DNA of 22,754 nucleotides from Oscillospiraceae bacterium (GTDB lineage Bacteria; Bacillota; Clostridia; Oscillospirales; Ruminococcaceae): positions 1-22,754 of the forward strand of contig RKCM01000107.1 of the NCBI GenBank assembly GCA_014858325.1. Reading direction: 5' to 3'. This document shows, piece by piece, positions 21,812-22,754 of the stretch (its first letter is position 1; every line of letters begins with the position of its first letter). The notes under the pieces were generated by a model, which saw nothing but the letters and a program-made list of their open reading frames with translations, was not told the DNA's origin and did not search any database. The position numbers and the translations under genes were made by a program.

Positions 21812-22754
21812 ATGATAACCTTTTGCATTGTGGCCACCATTGTGGTGTATCTGGCCGCCATGCTCTTCGTGGGCTTTGCCTACAGCAAATCCAACGAGGA
21901 CAGCACCGATTTCTATCTGGGAGGGCGCAAGATGGGCCCCCTCGTCACGGCCATGAGCGCCGAAGCCAGCGATATGTCCAGCTGGCTTTTGATGGGCCTG
22001 CCGGGCCTGGCCTACCTCTCCGGCATCGCTTCCCCGGGCTGGACCGCCATCGGCCTGGCCGTGGGTACCTGGCTCAACTGGCTCATCGTGGCCCGGCGGC
22101 TGCGGCGGTACACCGCCAACCTCAACGCCATCACGGTGCCCCAGTTTTTGTCCCTGCGCTTCCACGACCAGCGCAACCTGCTCAACGCCTTGGGCGCGGT
22201 GATCATCATCGTCTTTTTCATCCCCTACACGGCCTCCGGCTTTGCGGCCTGCGGCAAGCTGTTCCACAGCCTGTTCGGCGTGGATTACATGGCGGCGATG
22301 CTCATCTCTGCTCTCGTCATCGTGGGGTACACCATCCTGGGCGGCTTCCGCGCCGTCACCACCACCGACCTCATCCAGTCCATCGTGATGTCGCTGGCAC
22401 TGGTGGCCGTGCTGGGCTACGGCATCACCGCAGCCGGCGGCTGGGGGGCTGTGGTGGAAAACGCCCAGAGCCTTTCCGGCTACCTGACCCTGACGGCCAG
22501 CCACGACGCCGCTACGGGCGGCGCTACCCGGTACAGCCTGCTGGACATCGTTTCCACCATGGCGTGGGGCCTGGGCTACTTTGGAATGCCCCACATCCTG
22601 CTCCGCTTTATGGCCATTGAGGATGAGAAAAAACTGGTGCTCAGCCGCCGCATCGCATCCGTCTGGGTGGTCATCGCCATGACGGCTTCCATCGTCATCG
22701 GCATGGTGGGCCTTGGCATGACCAAGGCGGGGGCGCTGGAATTTCTGAGCGGCT
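21812..22754 (+). CDS. putP: Sodium/proline symporter (PutP, SSS family), 5' part
   Basis: The frame opens at ATG 21812, after AGAAGGAGGAAAG, and is still open at the window end, giving 314 N-terminal residues of a protein normally ~500 long. It imports proline with sodium across the cytoplasmic membrane. DSTDFYLGGRKMGP (30-43) after the first membrane segment, then SAEASDMSSWLLMGLPG (49-65), closely follows E. coli PutP; Asp54 corresponds to the sodium-binding Asp55 there. GFRAVTTTDLIQ, and FGMPHILLRFMAI later on, are also PutP-type signatures and favour proline over other SSS substrates. About eight membrane segments are visible. It stands alone after a terminator, with its own promoter. 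It seems unrelated to the GH3 operon. Confidence 0.9.
   Translation, partial: MITFCIVATIVVYLAAMLFVGFAYSKSNEDSTDFYLGGRKMGPLVTAMSAEASDMSSWLLMGLPGLAYLSGIASPGWTAIGLAVGTWLNWLIVARRLRRYTANLNAITVPQFLSLRFHDQRNLLNALGAVIIIVFFIPYTASGFAACGKLFHSLFGVDYMAAMLISALVIVGYTILGGFRAVTTTDLIQSIVMSLALVAVLGYGITAAGGWGAVVENAQSLSGYLTLTASHDAATGGATRYSLLDIVSTMAWGLGYFGMPHILLRFMAIEDEKKLVLSRRIASVWVVIAMTASIVIGMVGLGMTKAGALEFLSG

Noticed and set aside
1..22754. CRISPR arrays, tRNA or rRNA genes, riboswitches
   Set aside because: No regularly spaced repeats, cloverleaf-like segments or recognisable aptamer cores were seen; leaders are short or explained by promoters and terminators.

Overview
The window looks like part of a chromosome from a gut-associated, GC-rich Firmicute of the Oscillospiraceae, most like Faecalibacterium. 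This rests on recalled similarity only: a Tat-type lipoprotein leader (SRRNFL) on a solute-binding protein, strong AGGAGG ribosome binding sites, a LytTR/GHKL two-component pair, several GH3 enzymes, and codon use rich in C/G-ending codons with scattered AT-richer islands. No rRNA, tRNA or CRISPR array was found.

Region 1 (1-1092) is genomic debris. It holds the 3' end of a serine recombinase, a pair of imperfect direct repeats, a decayed reverse-strand gene fragment, and the last ~123 codons of a GH32 (sucrose-6-phosphate hydrolase/levanase-type) gene closed by a strong terminator. Two genes broken on opposite strands meet near 640, which marks a past mobile-element event.

Region 2 (1384-11590) is a large organic-acid utilisation locus. 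An RraA-like aldolase gene, an SLC13/DASS-like permease, a COG3964-type amidohydrolase and a D-2-hydroxyacid dehydrogenase form one plus-strand block ending at a terminator (5781-5825). A LysR regulator faces the other way. Divergent from it run a complete tripartite tricarboxylate-type transporter (tctC-tctB-tctA) and a second COG3964 amidohydrolase, ending at 11554-11590. A coherent but unproven reading is import of an acylated 2-hydroxy acid or similar compound, hydrolysis by the amidohydrolase, oxidation by the dehydrogenase and retro-aldol cleavage by the RraA-like protein. The LysR protein would be the inducer sensor.

Region 3 (11600-12660) is AT-richer and carries a small lipoprotein and a small membrane protein of unknown function, with hairpins and palindromes around them.

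Region 4 (12645-15322) is an operon of an alpha/beta hydrolase, a LytTR response regulator and a GHKL sensor kinase, read from a good sigma-70-type promoter.

Region 5 (15323-21680) carries two very different GH3 enzymes and a GtrA-like membrane protein. The first GH3 is membrane-anchored and circularly permuted, with its GH3 C-terminal domain ahead of the barrel domain. It is preceded by two 11-bp direct repeats exactly 21 bp apart, the geometry of a LytTR binding site, so it is a likely target of the neighbouring two-component system. The second GH3 has normal domain order plus an unusual C-terminal extension and sits in an operon with the GtrA-like gene.

Region 6 (21745-22754) is the 5' part of a putP-type sodium/proline symporter gene cut by the window end.
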